From Mytilus galloprovincialis (lineage: Eukaryota; Mollusca; Bivalvia; Mytilida; Mytilidae), in NCBI RefSeq assembly GCF_965363235.1, contig NC_134845.1, positions 81,188,413 to 81,252,412 of the forward strand: a DNA stretch of 64,000 nucleotides, in the 5' to 3' direction. Under the pieces are notes generated by a model, which had not been told where the DNA came from, did not search any database, and saw only the letters and a program-made list of their open reading frames with translations. The position numbers and the translations under genes were made by a program. Each line of letters starts with the position of its first letter. The stretch's first letter is position 1. Of this stretch, positions 9,948 through 21,587 are shown in pieces.

Positions 9948-10233
9948 GTTCAAGTGATAACTGTTGGTCTCAGAACAGTATATAAAGAATGATAAAGATG
10001 AAGATTAACAAGAAACAAATATAAATTGAGGCAATACATGAATTAACAAAACCAAAACAACATGAATATTTCGTATTTGAATTATTTAACCGTGTAAAAT
10101 ACAATCCATATATGCGTTTCTGTAATCTCAGAGCCAGGACTTTATTTTACATGACACCAAAACTAACATGTTCAACCCCTGAAACAGTTTCCGTCATTCA
10201 TCAATAATTACAGTTTTATATTTTTTGTTTCAG

Positions 10234-10294
10234 AATGATACCGTCTGACCCTGGCGGACGACCTTACAATTTAGTCTGTGAAAAGCGGAATTGA
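10234..10294 (+). CDS. Last exon of the small membrane protein
   Basis: A strong acceptor (ttttttgtttcag ending at 10233) opens a frame of 19 codons plus a split Gly: MIPSDPGGRPYNLVCEKRN then TGA. It joins in phase to the exon ending at 9947, giving a short polar C-terminal tail after the membrane span. Only this one of the three frames is open for more than a few codons. An ATTAAA hexamer lies 80 bp downstream. Confidence 0.45.
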
Positions 10295-10373
10295 TTTCAT
10301 TTTCTTTATCAATTTCGATTTTGTTTGTTCGTAATATACCATTCAAATCTATCCTTTGCTTGTGAATGACATT

Positions 10374-10379
10374 ATTAAA
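10374..10379 (+). terminator. Possible poly(A) signal ATTAAA
   Basis: A variant cleavage signal 80 bp after the stop at 10294, which is a suitable distance for the gene above. Confidence 0.35.
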
Positions 10380-10439
10380 GAGCAACCCAAGGGTTAATAC
10401 AACATACCAAAGGGTAAAATAGGCCTAACAAAAATACAG

Positions 10440-10570
10440 AGATCCAATGAAAATGTATAGCAGAAATTCCCTTATCAAACCCAAGCCCAAACCCATTAAA
10501 CAATTAAACTGAAAACAACTGTCGTACTCCTGACTTGGTTCAGGCATTTCCTTAGATAAAATTGGGGATT
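10440..10570 (+). repeat. Diverged repeat R1
   Basis: AACAACTGTCGTACTCCTG followed by ACTTGGTTCAGGCATTTCC is the recognisable block of family R1. Older and more diverged than the copies at 56425 or 62210. Confidence 0.5.
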
Positions 10571-11009
10571 ATACCCGACATCTGAAATTAATTCATAAAA
10601 GATATCGAGCAGTTTGTGACAATATCGCCTGCCTGCACTCTCTCGTGCAACGCGTTCACAATTTTAAAAGCACTTTACCTTGATTAATACAAAAAAGAAC
10701 GCAAACACACAGGACAGTCTTCAGAATCTCGTCTCGCGGGATATTAAAACTTGCGATTTTTTTAATCTACATGTATGTATTAATTAGTAATTTCAAATAT
10801 ATCCTTTGGCTTGAGAAATGTTTGTTTTTGAGAGTTCTTGATATTTTAAAGTTAAATCTAGAAGTTCACTCGGCCTGCCGTCAAGCTCCCCTTTGGTTGA
10901 TGTTTAGACGAGTTTTAATTATATATATATACAGTTTTTTTAATTGAGAAAGTTAAAATAAAAAACATCTTTTATAATAAAGCACATCAAATTAAATTAA
11001 AGGTTTGTC

Positions 11010-11780
11010 CCTACTGGTAACCCCAACCCTGTCATTTTAGAAAGTTCTTATATCTTGTTAGTTGTCAAGATCCTAACCCTTAACCCTATTTATTCTGGTT
11101 TATCATGCCAAGATGATTTGAATGATATAAGGGCTAGTCGTCAGGGACCCTTGCCATTTGAGAAAAATTGTAATATATTGCAAGTGGTTAAGATCTCCCT
11201 GAACCATATATATTCTGGTGAGTCATGTCAAGATGCTATAACTGATATACATGGTAATCCCCACTCCCTGTCATCTGAATATGTTCAAATATCTTGCTTA
11301 TGTTCATGATCTCCACACCTAAATCATATATATATGTTAACGGTAATATTCGGCCTGTCATGAATATCGTTATGATGCATAGGAATATTCAACATGTTTT
11401 CCCCACCCCTCAATGTTATAATATTGTCTTAAATTATTTACATCCTCATCCCTATATCATATATATTCCTGTTCGTCATGTTTTGAAGATTTGAATAATA
11501 TATAGGGTCATTACCCAGGAGACCCGCCCCCCCCCCCCCCCATATTCTTATATCTTGTAAATGGTATCAACCACCACCCCTAAACCATGTTCACTCGTTT
11601 TTGTCATGCCACGATTATTTCAATGGCATTCAGGGTACATTTCAAGGGGAATGCAACCCCTGTCATTTGAATTTGTTCCAATATGTCGAAAATGGTCAGG
11701 ATACATGTATCTACTCATAAAACATACCCGATATGTATTTTTATTTTCATTATTTCACAGAGATTTGACTGGTATGCATA
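11010..11780 (+). repeat. Degenerate minisatellite, period about 115-130 bp
   Basis: A recurring order of blocks, CATATATATTCTGG then GTCATGCCAAGATG then CCCTGTCATTTGAA then TATCTTGTTAGTGG-like, repeats about six times with substitutions and indels. It contains a C15 tract at 11527-11541. The short open frames here (11055-11309, 11294-11494, 11561-11842) are read through the repeat and are not taken as genes. Confidence 0.65.
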
Positions 11781-11988
11781 GTCAGTTCCAAGGCGTCGCT
11801 AATTCATATCAATTTGGTGACCCTGGGAATGACGAATTATAGGAACGTCGTCCTTTAATCTCGTTCCTGAATTACACGATAGCTTTTCATCTCTCGAAAT
11901 TGATTATCAACTTAATATCATTGAAATATTGTATTTAATATATTTTAAAAGATCAATAAATTTTAAGTGCTACAAATTTTTTTAACAG

Positions 11989-12084
11989 AATATGCCGGAA
12001 TCGACAACATCCGATGTTGTGTCAATACATAGATCAACGTTGTCATTTTCCGGCGCCAAAAATGTCAACAAAAAAAATTATTAA
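11989..12084 (+). CDS. Candidate terminal exon
   Basis: After an acceptor (tttttttaacag) comes NMPESTTSDVVSIHRS, continuing to a stop at 12082, a Ser/Thr-rich 31-codon frame with an internal ATG at 11992. A second frame is also open for longer. No upstream exon with fitting phase was found within the minisatellite region. Confidence 0.25.
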   Translation, partial: NMPESTTSDVVSIHRSTLSFSGAKNVNKKNY

Positions 12085-12210
12085 AAGTTCTTTTCTTCTT
12101 TGTAGCAATTTTGTTTATCTTAATGTGTAGAAAGCCATGCGATATGTTGAATCCATATCAACGTTATACCAAAACAGGCCTTACTTGGTAAACTAACAGA
12201 TGTAGGCCTC

Positions 12211-12237
12211 CATCATCATCATCATCATCATCATCAT
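12211..12237 (+). repeat. (CAT)n microsatellite
   Basis: Nine perfect CAT triplets. Confidence 0.9.
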
Positions 12238-12239
12238 AT

Positions 12240-13560
12240 TGACTTGTTGACATCGTTTTTATAGCTGAAATTGTAACCGGCCGCTGAGTGAATGAACAAC
12301 CATCTGATAAGGTCATATCGATTTCTTTTCATAATTTTCCTTTCGTTAATACAATTATCGTTATGTGTTTTGTTTTATTTTGTTTCTTTTTTTTAAACAA
12401 AAAATGGGGAGGGGGAGCGGCTCTTTTAATTTTGTCAAAGGCATGCGTCATTTTTAGGTCATTTTTAGGGCTCATGGTTCTCAATTTCTGGTTTGCAGTG
12501 AAGGTTCAAACTCTTGATAACTTTACTTATTTAAAATTTGCATTTTCTTAGGGCATTGATATAATTACTATATTTAGTATTAGGCCAATTAAAATTAATT
12601 GCTAGATTTTCATCCCCGCCCGCCCCTCTATAATCGTCCCGCCCCGATTTTTTTTATTTAACATTTCCGGATTTTGTTCATGTCCGTTACCGGGAACCAT
12701 CGATACTTTCGTTTCATTCAAAACTTCCTGTTTCAAATTTCGTTTTTGTATTTCTTCCGAGTAATCTAACGAAAATGATTAAGTCGACATATTCTGCTGC
12801 TCTCTATGATGACAACATCATCTACCGAGAATAGAGATTGATAACGAGAAGGGCATGAAATATTCGAGTACGAGTAAAACGCCTTGTCCTTGAACGCAAA
12901 TTGCGGTAGTCACAAGTGAATCGAAAACCGTGTTTTTTTCTTTATTTATACACTGACTTTGTGTCAGGAAATTTGGACTGTGAATGAAATCCAGAGCGCA
13001 AGAATCGTAGAACAATTTGGTACAAAAAATATAACTGGATTAAAGAAATTGACACAAGCACGAACTTGTTTGATTTTATATGACCGTATATTGATAAAAA
13101 AAGTTGACAAACACGCATTTTAATTATAACAAGCCCTTATATTTTCACATAGTTGTTGTTTTTGTTGAAAAACAGCAAATACCCTCTGTAACTGTCCCAA
13201 TACCCTAAATTTAGTCATTAAACAACAACTTCTTTTTTGGTTAAGTTCATGTTTACCATCATAATTTACTTTCAACACTGAGTTTACATTTTATTCTGTA
13301 CTCATAATACTTGTGTTGCATACAATTGTACCAATACATTTTTATTGATTTTATGGGGACTACAAACCATTGATTAGAAAGCAAAATAAATTTGGTGTAG
13401 ATATAGTCCAACTGAAGAGAAGCATTTCTCTTCTTTTTGATGTATACTATAAATAGGTTTCTAAAGCGGTAATTACATGTATAACAGTGGTTGCCAATCA
13501 GGGATTTTTATTTAAAAGTTTTAAAAAAATGTGCAGGATTCCTTATACAGCATGTATATA
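12240..13560. other. Intergenic stretch with a GC-box-like cluster
   Basis: Mostly AT-rich with no supported gene. At 12612-12645 there are two C-rich clusters (CCCGCCCGCCCC and CCCGCCCCG) that read as Sp1-type boxes on the minus strand. A 19-codon frame at 12775-12834 is too short to call. Confidence 0.3.
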
Positions 13561-13741
13561 CATTATACAAGCTTGCTTTCCACTAGCATATACCCCGCGG
13601 TATGGAGAACTCATGACGAGGGTTTCATGTGAAATAAAATTAAAAAAATAAAATCCCCCCAACCGCCCCATTTTTTTCAAAAATTTGGATGAAAATCTAC
13701 TAACTAATTTTAGTTGGCCTTACATATATAGTAATATATCT

Positions 13742-14167
13742 ATGCAAAGGGGGCGACAATTTGATATTCTAGGTAGGATTAGGTGGTGGGAACTCGAAGA
13801 ATATCCTGGTATGATCGTACTAGTACTTGGTGCTTTACCTTTATACCCATTCAACGGTACCTGTTCTTTTTTTTATTTTGTTATTTTATTTAAAGTTAAT
13901 TATTTGAATGAAGTATGGAAACGTTTGTGGCCATTTTTTTTAATAAACCGTAAACCATAACATTGGAGATCTATAGTAGGATTTTTTTTCTCTGTATTGA
14001 CTATTTGTTAATTTGAATCCATTGCTCTATATGCTTTTATTTCTAAATATATTCCACTTTTGCATACAGATGCAGAATATTCCTTTGCAGCCTCTCTTGT
14101 GTCATGTTATTTGAGGGTCTTTTGTACATGTAGCTTACTATACGTTATTGGTTCTGCTAAATGTTGA
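13742..14167 (+). CDS. Two-exon small membrane protein (70 residues)
   Basis: Exon 1 (13742-13856) starts at an ATG and reads MQRGRQFDILGRIRWWE then LEEYPGMIVLVLGALPLYP. Exon 2 (14070-14167) follows a good acceptor (ccacttttgcatacag) and reads AEYSFAASLVSCYLRV then FCTCSLLYVIGSAKC and stop. The junction splits an Asp codon (G|AT), so the phases agree. The donor (ACG|GTACCT) is acceptable. Two hydrophobic segments separated by a polar turn suggest a small two-span membrane protein, as in mitochondrial or ER accessory subunits, but I do not recognise the family. The frame is open 19 codons further upstream, so an earlier exon is possible. Confidence 0.4.
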
Positions 14168-14539
14168 GCATATTTGAACTGTTATCAAGCATTAAGCAGG
14201 CAAATTGAAAGGGAACTGTAGAACCTTTAATAAATAACTTCTTACAAAAAAACTGTTCCAAAAAAAAAATCAATTAAATATTTCAAATGATACAATGTAG
14301 CTAGCCATATGGAAATTTTTTTTGTATGTTGTGCATCTCGTTTCTCCTTTCAGCCACAGGGGCTATGTTGTATGGTTGGCTGTATCATACATTTGTAACT
14401 GGTGATAGGATATACATGTAGTAATGCAGTGTTAAATACTGGTTCCCCTCTACCTAAATTGATAGGGAATAAAATAATTAAATTCTTTCACTAAATCTCA
14501 ACAACAGGGCAAAAATGAAGGAACTCAATCTAAGCACAC

Positions 14540-14625
14540 TTCTGGTTCTGTTCATGTTTTCTGCTCTTTAGTTTGGTTGTCTTCTCTTTGACACATTTCC
14601 CATTTCCATTTTCAATTTTATAGAT
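14540..14625 (+). repeat. Retroelement tail family R3, 3' end
   Basis: TTCTCTTTGACACATTTCCC followed by ATTTCCATTTTCAATTTTAT is the terminal block of family R3, also at 15960 and 27165. Confidence 0.6.
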
Positions 14626-15053
14626 TATTCAAGTATGTGATGTGTCATAATGAACAAAAGTGAGCTTATTTGATCAAATTTAGCCTTGTGCATCATATAT
14701 GTGCACATTTTAATGTTGATGAGTCTTGCATATTTAAAAATCCTCTTTTTACTAAATATTAAGCCCATAGTCAGCTTAAGTTTCATTTATTCAATCCTGC
14801 ATAAGTTCAACAAAAATGTCTGCTAATATACATTTGAACCACATCGGTTACCGTTCTGTACATGAATATATCTCTCGTAACAAATGTCATATAAATAGCT
14901 GATTCCAGGTATCAAAATGTTCATCCTCCAGAAAAACATTCTTCTGACAGGATATGTTTTGTACTAAAAATTAAAAAAATAAATTGTTATTAAATTAAGT
15001 TTGTTTATTAAATCAAAAAGTAATGATGAATGATAATTATAATATATTATATT

Positions 15054-15108
15054 TCATTGTTTTTGCAAACTATGATCCCAACACGGTTTGCTTAACTCAT
15101 TCTCTAAT
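15054..15108 (-). CDS. Last exon of a minus-strand gene
   Basis: On the minus strand a strong acceptor (gacaatttttccag) opens 17 codons, LENELSKPCWDHSLQKQ, then TGA at 15054. One base of the split codon comes first, which exactly completes the GG left by the donor of the exon at 15582. Only this frame is open. The tail is polar and ends in basic and Gln residues. Confidence 0.45.
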
Positions 15109-15581
15109 CTGGAAAAATTGTCAAGTTTATAAAAACACTTCATTCTCATGGATATGATGCACATCATAAAAGAGTGAGTTCCCTTATATTCTTTTTTTTT
15201 TATCTTATAAATTAATTTTAAATTACTGTACCCTTCATTCTTGAAATTCGGTTTTAAATCCAAATGAAATTTTCTTCAAATTATACAGCATAGATAATTG
15301 AATGAAATCTTTAAATTATTAAACGTATACCATTTAGCCTTAAAGTCTGTGTATGATTCTTTGACCTATAAACTATAAATTTTAACTTCCATTTCAAATT
15401 TACTCCCATGGCAATTTTTGATTGACTGTTAAATTAGAATATTTTCAGTCTATTTCTTTATGAAAATAGTTTTAGTACCATTTCTATTATGTTTTTGTTT
15501 CATATTTGTGGGATTGAAATCATAACTGATTGTAAATAATCCACTGTTGTTACCCTGAACAGACACATTTGGATTACTTAC

Positions 15582-15790
15582 CCTGAATATATTCTAGTAT
15601 TGTTTTCTGTATAAAAAAATTTTGCTTTCAACATTACTCGTCGTTGACATTCCATTTGATTACTGTTTTCTTGCTGTATGTATATCATGTACTGCAAGTG
15701 TTTTGTTGATATATTAAAGTCCTCTGTTTTGAATTTTTGATTCATAGTGAGCATCCTTTTCCATCCGGGAAACATAAAGCAAATGTACAT
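15582..15790 (-). CDS. Upstream exon of the minus-strand gene
   Basis: An open frame of about 70 codons, including MLTMNQKFKTEDFNIS, later KHLQYMIYIQQENSN and KFFYTENNTRIYSG. It ends at a near-perfect donor (CAGG|GTAAGTAA at 15581) in phase 2, matching the exon at 15108; the intron is 473 bp. The 5' limit is uncertain: an acceptor-like TTTAG lies near 15801, and three in-frame ATGs (15790, 15775, 15754) could also start it. The protein is polar and probably soluble. No family recognised. Confidence 0.45.
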
Positions 15791-15924
15791 ACAATTACTA
15801 AATCATTTGAATATACTAAATTATTATAGGCAAAATCAAACTTTGCATTGTTATTATCAACACAGGAAAACAAATTTGCCAAATAAATTACCAAGAAAAT
15901 ACATATTTTCTTTCTGTTATGAAG

Positions 15925-16015
15925 ACCCATTGGTGGCCGTCGACTGTTTTCTGCTCTCTGGTTGGGTTGCTGTCTCTTTGACACATTTATACTCATTTTC
16001 ATTCTCAATGTTATA
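15925..16015 (+). repeat. Retroelement tail family R3, 3' end
   Basis: TGGGTTGCTGTCTCTTTGAC followed by ACATTTATACTCATTTTCAT. It overlaps the antisense side of the region just upstream of the 15582-15790 exon. Confidence 0.55.
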
Positions 16016-16339
16016 TATTTATTGTATTATAAATAATCATGCTTCTACCATTTCTACTCAATACATAAAAGTTACAGGCATAGAAAACATATTATAATAG
16101 TGTACATAAATATCTTACATGTCCATTGTACAATGCAAGCTGAAATTTTATATATTTTGGGGGCACTCACAACCTAGTTTTTATTTAAATTCATTAACCA
16201 CCACTGTCATGACACCATTAATTTGATAATATTATGATATTGATAAAGTTGGAGTACATTTTTTGGAAATAATTAATATTGTCAATGGATTATCATTTCT
16301 AATTAGTTTATATATATATTTGCGAAAGCAAATTTACAG

Positions 16340-16567
<228 letters not shown>

Positions 16568-16651
16568 CTATAACCTATAGGAATAATATAACATGAAGGA
16601 TATAAGTAAATTGTACAGGCATTTTAAATTTGTAATAGTTTCTGGGGATGC

Positions 16652-16900
16652 ATGTTAATGCATGTGCAAGCTCTCAAATTAGTGGGTGATTCAGTGGTTA
16701 ATTTCAATGTGTTAAAATTTCTTTTAAAATTTCAGAGATATGAATTTAGAGCATGTATAAGATGGCTATCTAATTTATTTATTTTTATATGGGAAAGAGG
16801 AGTATGGATAATGAAACAAGTGCCTATAATCGCTTTGTCTTTGTTTTTTATGTTCATGAATGATTTAATTTTTATGAATATCAAATTTTGGTGTATATAA
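16652..16900 (+). CDS. Hypothetical ORF, membrane-like
   Basis: An 82-codon ATG frame. An internal acceptor-like site (aaaatttcag at 16733) precedes RYEFRACIRWLSNLF and a hydrophobic end (IALSLFFMFMNDLIF). It could be a terminal exon or a chance frame in AT-rich DNA. No partner exon found. Confidence 0.2.
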   Translation: MLMHVQALKLVGDSVVNFNVLKFLLKFQRYEFRACIRWLSNLFIFIWERGVWIMKQVPIIALSLFFMFMNDLIFMNIKFWCI

Positions 16901-17559
16901 AATCAGGGAAACAAATATTTTTTTTCCAAATGAATTATTATACCAGGTATAAAATAGCCAACAGTCAAAGTGAATATGTCTTACATTCCAATGATTTCGT
17001 ACATGGACATTTGAGTTGAACATGAGACGTTCAGCAAAATTCGTGTAGCCTCAGTAGCCTATCTTTTAGGGCCTTGAATTTACCATCGTTTTAGAGAACT
17101 TACAATCGGCATGAAACGTGATCATACGTGCTTTCAAATATGATTCATTTTGGTCCGTATTTCTAGTTAGAGGTTTACAATGTTCTATTATCAGAGCAAA
17201 AAGTGAGAGCGTGAATATTTTCCATGGAAATCGTGATGAACACCTTGCCCAGTTTGAAAACGGAATCCGATGTTGACAACTTGTGTAGGTATAATTTTTT
17301 CCGGAGACATCGGCGGATACCTTAGACCAAAGTTCGAATGTAATTCACCAGTAAATAGTTGATTCAATAATAGTATATATGAAAAGGGAATGATGAAATA
17401 TTGGTTTTCAATTTTTATGTTTTTTATATTATTTTACACTTGATTTTTGCCGTTTAAATCATTTCTTTGGATCCGACTTATTTGATAATAACTACCTAAA
17501 TATCTGAAATAAACCTTTACCTTTTGTGTTGTTTAGCAAAAATTTTAAGCATCCAAGAA

Positions 17560-17860
17560 TGTCATAAATGCAACTTTTCAGCGTGAAAAAATTATGCAAA
17601 TTTCCAACGTCAAATAATGGCCGTCATTACGTGTTGACATCGTCGTCTAGTGAACCGTATCACCGAGCACCGAAATCCTTACTCAGGCGACTCCGGTTGT
17701 CCCACTGTCTGACGTCCATCGGCTGTTTTGTCAGACAAGCTAGGGAAGGGGGACTTCAGAGCTAGTCTCTTATCAACTAGTGGATATTTGTCCGTCCAGA
17801 ATAGATGCGCTGCTTCGGTGCTTCTGGAGCCGAATGACGGCCTTGAAATTATATAAATTT
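17560..17860. promoter_or_regulatory. CpG-rich island, possible promoter or first exon
   Basis: About 250 bp much richer in G+C and CpG than its surroundings (CATCGTCGTCTAG, AGGCGACTCCGG, GATGCGCTGCTTCGG). A 65-codon frame (17568-17765) is open but has no family match. In an AT-rich genome such islands often mark a transcription start. Strand not decided. Confidence 0.3.
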
Positions 17861-18219
17861 GGCATCAATTTGTTCATTTTTCATTAATCTTTTTATTTTC
17901 CTCATATTTAGACAGTTCTCACAGTGACCCATTGATTCGGACATTTCAACTTTCATTTTGAAAGATTTTAATGTGATCCACGAGAAAAAGTAAGGTACAA
18001 TGGATTTTGGGAGCTGATGCACATGACCCTAGGTCAATACAAATTCATAATCTAACTCATTGTTCATTTAAGATGTAAGTAATGTACATGTCCGAGTGCT
18101 TCCGATTGTTATCACGATTTACTACTAAATGTTATATACCGATCTCCTATAAAGGAGGTGAAGAAATCCCGATATTAGTATAAATATTTGTATACCTCAG
18201 TATCTCGGCCGCGAAGTCT

Positions 18220-18925
18220 CTCGTAACTTGCTGGTGAACGTTTCGTCCCAGAGGGTATCACCAGCCAAGTAATCAACATTTCGGTGTTGACATGAATATC
18301 AATTATGTGGTCATTTTTATAAATTTCCGGTTTACAAAACTTTTAATTTTTCGAAAAAAATAAGGATTTTCTTATCCCAGGCATAAATTACCTTAGCCAT
18401 ATTTGGCACAACTTTTTGGAATTGTAGATCCTAAATACTCTTCAACTTTGTACTCGTTTGGCTTTATAAATATTTTGATATGAGCGTCATTGATGAGTCT
18501 TATGTAGACGAAACGCGCGTCTGGCGTACTAAATTATAGTCCTGTAATCTTTGATAACTACTTACACCACTGGGTCGATGCCACTTCTGGTGGACATTTC
18601 GTCCCAGAGGGTATCACCAGCCCAGTATTTAACACTTCGGTGTTGAAATGAATATTAATAAATTGTGGTCATTTTTATAAATTTCCTGTTTACAAAACTT
18701 TTAATTTTTCGAAAAACTAAGGATTTTCTTATACCAGGCATAGATAACCTAAGCCGTATTTGACACAACTTTTTGAAATTTTAGATCCTCAATGCTCTTC
18801 AACTTTGTACTTGTTTGGCTTTATAAATATTTTGATATGAGTGTCACTGATGAGTCTTATGTAGACGAAACGCGCGTCTGGCGTACTAAATTATAATCCT
18901 GGTATCTTTGATAACTACTTGACGT
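18220..18925 (+). repeat. Repeat DR, tandem dimer (period 356 bp)
   Basis: TTTCGTCCCAGAGGGTATC starts at 18241 and 18597. Each monomer includes GCATAAATTACC-like and GACGAAACGCGCGTCTGG blocks and ends TCTTTGATAACTACTT. The two monomers are about 90 percent alike by eye. Confidence 0.8.
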
Positions 18926-19021
18926 CCATTTGAAAAAAAAAGTTAAAATGTCTAAATCAATGGGTTTCTGTGAAAAATATCTAAATATAATAAAATAAAG
19001 AATGTGGTAGTTGAAACTTAC

Positions 19022-19129
19022 ATAAAGGAAGAGATTAATGAAAAAATAGCAAATTGATGTCCGATTTATATCATTTCTTCTTCCTATTCTTTCGATAAAC
19101 CGCAACGGTAAAATACCACCACGCTGATG
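19022..19129 (-). CDS. Candidate internal exon
   Basis: Minus-strand acceptor (gattacaaaccag) and donor (TTAT|GTAAGTTT) bound 36 open codons in phase 0-0: HQRGGILPLRFIERIG to YFFINLFLY. No partner exon was confirmed; the following DNA is repeat DR. Moderate splice signals, no family. Confidence 0.22.
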
Positions 19130-19195
19130 CTGGTTTGTAATCAACAAAACCGAAAAAATAAATATATACAAGTTTAAAATTATGGTTGGTGCAGG

Positions 19196-19540
19196 ATTAA
19201 AACAAGTATGATCTTTACAGCATCACAGGATGGAAGTGTGACCAGAGGTTTTCCATGAAAGTGATCGGGACGGTGTCAGTTGCGATGTTTCCTGGTAGAT
19301 AGTTCCAGTCGCTGATTGTTCTCGGTTACATGCTGAATTCGTATTCGGAGGTGTTGCATTGTGGCTGCATGATGCTGAATGTGTGGCTATGATGTGTATT
19401 CCTATTGTCGACGAAGAAGTATTTGAGGATTTCGATGGATACTTGGTGGTACAGTTTTGTCTTAGATAATATCAGGCAATTTGCTAATTGTAAAATTTCT
19501 ATTCCAAGTTGAACAACGTGCAGCGTGACCTCCATCTACT
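19196..19540 (-). pseudogene. Non-LTR retrotransposon, C-terminal fragment
   Basis: The minus strand encodes a polyprotein tail typical of LINE reverse transcriptases: a Leu-rich segment, then QCNTSEYEFSM, a stop, and PRTISDWNYLPGNIAT, a conserved C-terminal motif of jockey/CR1-like elements. The internal stop and isolation show it is dead. Family assignment from remembered motif. Confidence 0.65.
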
Positions 19541-20032
19541 ATATTATTTAGTTGTTTACACCCATTTTATTTAGTTTGTGATATAAATTTGTCCATTGGC
19601 CAGCATACCACATAATCTTTTTTTTATATAGATATTGGAAATTAACACCGTATTTTGATGGTCATGCAAAACGATCGTTATACCGCAAATCATATGCACA
19701 TTGTCTTATCTCAATAGAGGGCAAAAGGGGTTCCATTAACAGTAAATCTAGAAATAAAAAAAAATCAGTTAACAAGGGTATTTTTTTCTTCACAATAACA
19801 GTTCACAACAGTGTCAATTTATAGAAAACCGATAACAGCTAAAACGTCAGTTACAGTTAACAGCTAATATACCTGAAAAACAGTTAACAAAATTTATAAA
19901 CAACTAAAACACCTCACAAAAAAGATCTTGCACCCCTTTCAAAATTCGAATTAAAACAAAATAGACTCAAATTTTCTCATATACAATATCCCCTTAGTGT
20001 ATGTAATGTATATTTTCTATCAATAACTCAAA

Positions 20033-20227
20033 ATGTTCAGCATCAATGATCTTGAATATTGGCCACTTTCAACTAAAAATAAAGGCACAGAACCAGGATC
20101 GTTTTACTTAATCCTCAGTACATCGTCAGGACAATTTCGTTTGGCGAATTTGCACGACTTTACAATTAAAATTGTTTGTAATATTCTCCACATAATACTT
20201 AGGATGTATCAGAGAATAATTAAGTAA
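20033..20227 (+). CDS. Hypothetical ORF (64 codons)
   Basis: An ATG frame beginning MFSINDLEYWPLSTK. Balanced composition with polar residues. No splice or promoter support, and it may be a chance frame. It is followed 33 bp later, in another frame, by the ORF at 20260. Confidence 0.2.
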   Translation: MFSINDLEYWPLSTKNKGTEPGSFYLILSTSSGQFRLANLHDFTIKIVCNILHIILRMYQRIIK

Positions 20228-20259
20228 CAGAATGGTTGTTTTATTGTCGTTCTGATACA

Positions 20260-20376
20260 ATGTACACAAACCCACCTGCACAGAATCAGAACCTATCAGC
20301 GCCAGTTAGGACCGAATCACCAGTACAGAACGTTCTTTCGCAGGACAACCTTACCCATCTTGATTATTTCATGTAA
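20260..20376 (+). CDS. Small polar ORF (38 codons)
   Basis: ATG frame MYTNPPAQNQNLSAPV then RTESPVQNVLSQDNL to a stop at 20374. The Gln/Asn/Pro-rich composition is unlike random AT-rich translation. It is open 12 codons upstream. It could be an exon or a fragment of a mobile-element protein. No family recognised. Confidence 0.3.
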   Translation: MYTNPPAQNQNLSAPVRTESPVQNVLSQDNLTHLDYFM

Positions 20377-21157
20377 TAAGGTTCATCTAAACACTTTAGC
20401 GGATTTTACACAAATTGAAAACAACACAAATTGAAAACAACTTGCATATATCTATGAGTTGTCAGGATTTAATACCATCAAAATTACTGTTTTGTCTGCA
20501 TTCAGAGAAAATTTCATGGTGTAAACACAGCCATTTTTTTATGAAGTGTATAGATGAACCTCGAGTCAGGTCCAGTCCTTCCTCCCTAATTTCAATTCTT
20601 TTTATACACTTCTAAAATTCTTATATGAAAAACGGATTAACTGTACAAATACATGTTCTAAATAAAGGCAACAAAGGTATACCGCTGTTCGAAATACATA
20701 TTAAATCGATTCTCTTGCAAATTTGTTAATGTTTCAAATAAGATCTTTTTTTTATTCTTTAATATTCTTTTAATATTTTTAGCGTGTCTATAATCTGTTG
20801 TATAATAAAATGTTCCCCTAGTACTTCATTAATTTTTGTCTCTCGATGTACATTTCACTCCTACTGAGTAAAATTTTATGACTTTTTTTTCTGTATGGCA
20901 TATACTACATTTCAGTTTTTATTTTTTATATATTTCACATTGGCATGTTTAGCGGAGGTAACTCTAAAATGGTGTATTTTCTGAAGGAATCTACAAGGAA
21001 TTTTCATATATTGTATTTTAACTGGAAAAAATACACGGTGATTCTATCTTTTCTTTTGATATTCTCAAAGCATGTTCTAACAGCTATCTTTTCTTAGTAC
21101 ATTTTACAACTCTATGATTAAGTTTAAAATATAATCACATTATAATGGTATTTCCTG

Positions 21158-21214
21158 TATAAAAGATACACCACTTGTCATTTTGTCACAACCTGTAGCT
21201 TGAAAAAACGCAAG
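21158..21214 (+). promoter_or_regulatory. TATA box and candidate first exon
   Basis: TATAAAAG at 21158-21165 is followed about 49 bp later by an ideal donor, CAAG|GTAGGT at 21215. The spacing allows a start near 21188 and a roughly 25-bp non-coding first exon. A candidate acceptor lies at 21587. Confidence 0.35.
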
Positions 21215-21363
21215 GTAGGTGACCTATCATTTCTATTATATTTTTGAACATTTATTAATATATACTACGTTTTGACAAAGTATGAGCGAGACTTATAATT
21301 TTCCGCGTTTCGAAGTATAGAGGAAAATTATTGTACTAGCGGTTCTTTCAATATATGTATGGA

Positions 21364-21391
21364 CACGTGATATTAATTGTAGTATCACGTG
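21364..21391. promoter_or_regulatory. CACGTGATA palindrome
   Basis: CACGTGATA and its inverse TATCACGTG, separated by 10 bp. Each arm is an E-box of the CACGTG class. It lies between the candidate first and second exons of the 21158 transcript. Confidence 0.4.
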
Positions 21392-21587
21392 AATGGTCAT
21401 TTCTCGTGGGTTAATTTCCCTATCAGACCATTCTTTCGCCAACTTCGAACTGGTCAAGTTCAGATTTAATGTTGGTTCATTATTGTTGGGCTTTTTCTTG
21501 TTTTTGTACTACAGTATATTGGTATTTTTGTTTTCTATTACACATTTTGATGATATTTTGTTTATGTAAACGTAAGCTAACTTTCAG

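Noticed and set aside
17912..17961. Possible exon after a good acceptor (tcctcatatttag), SSHSDPLIRTFQLSF then stop
   Set aside because: Only 15 codons and no partner exon; the nearby CpG-rich region gives no fitting donor.
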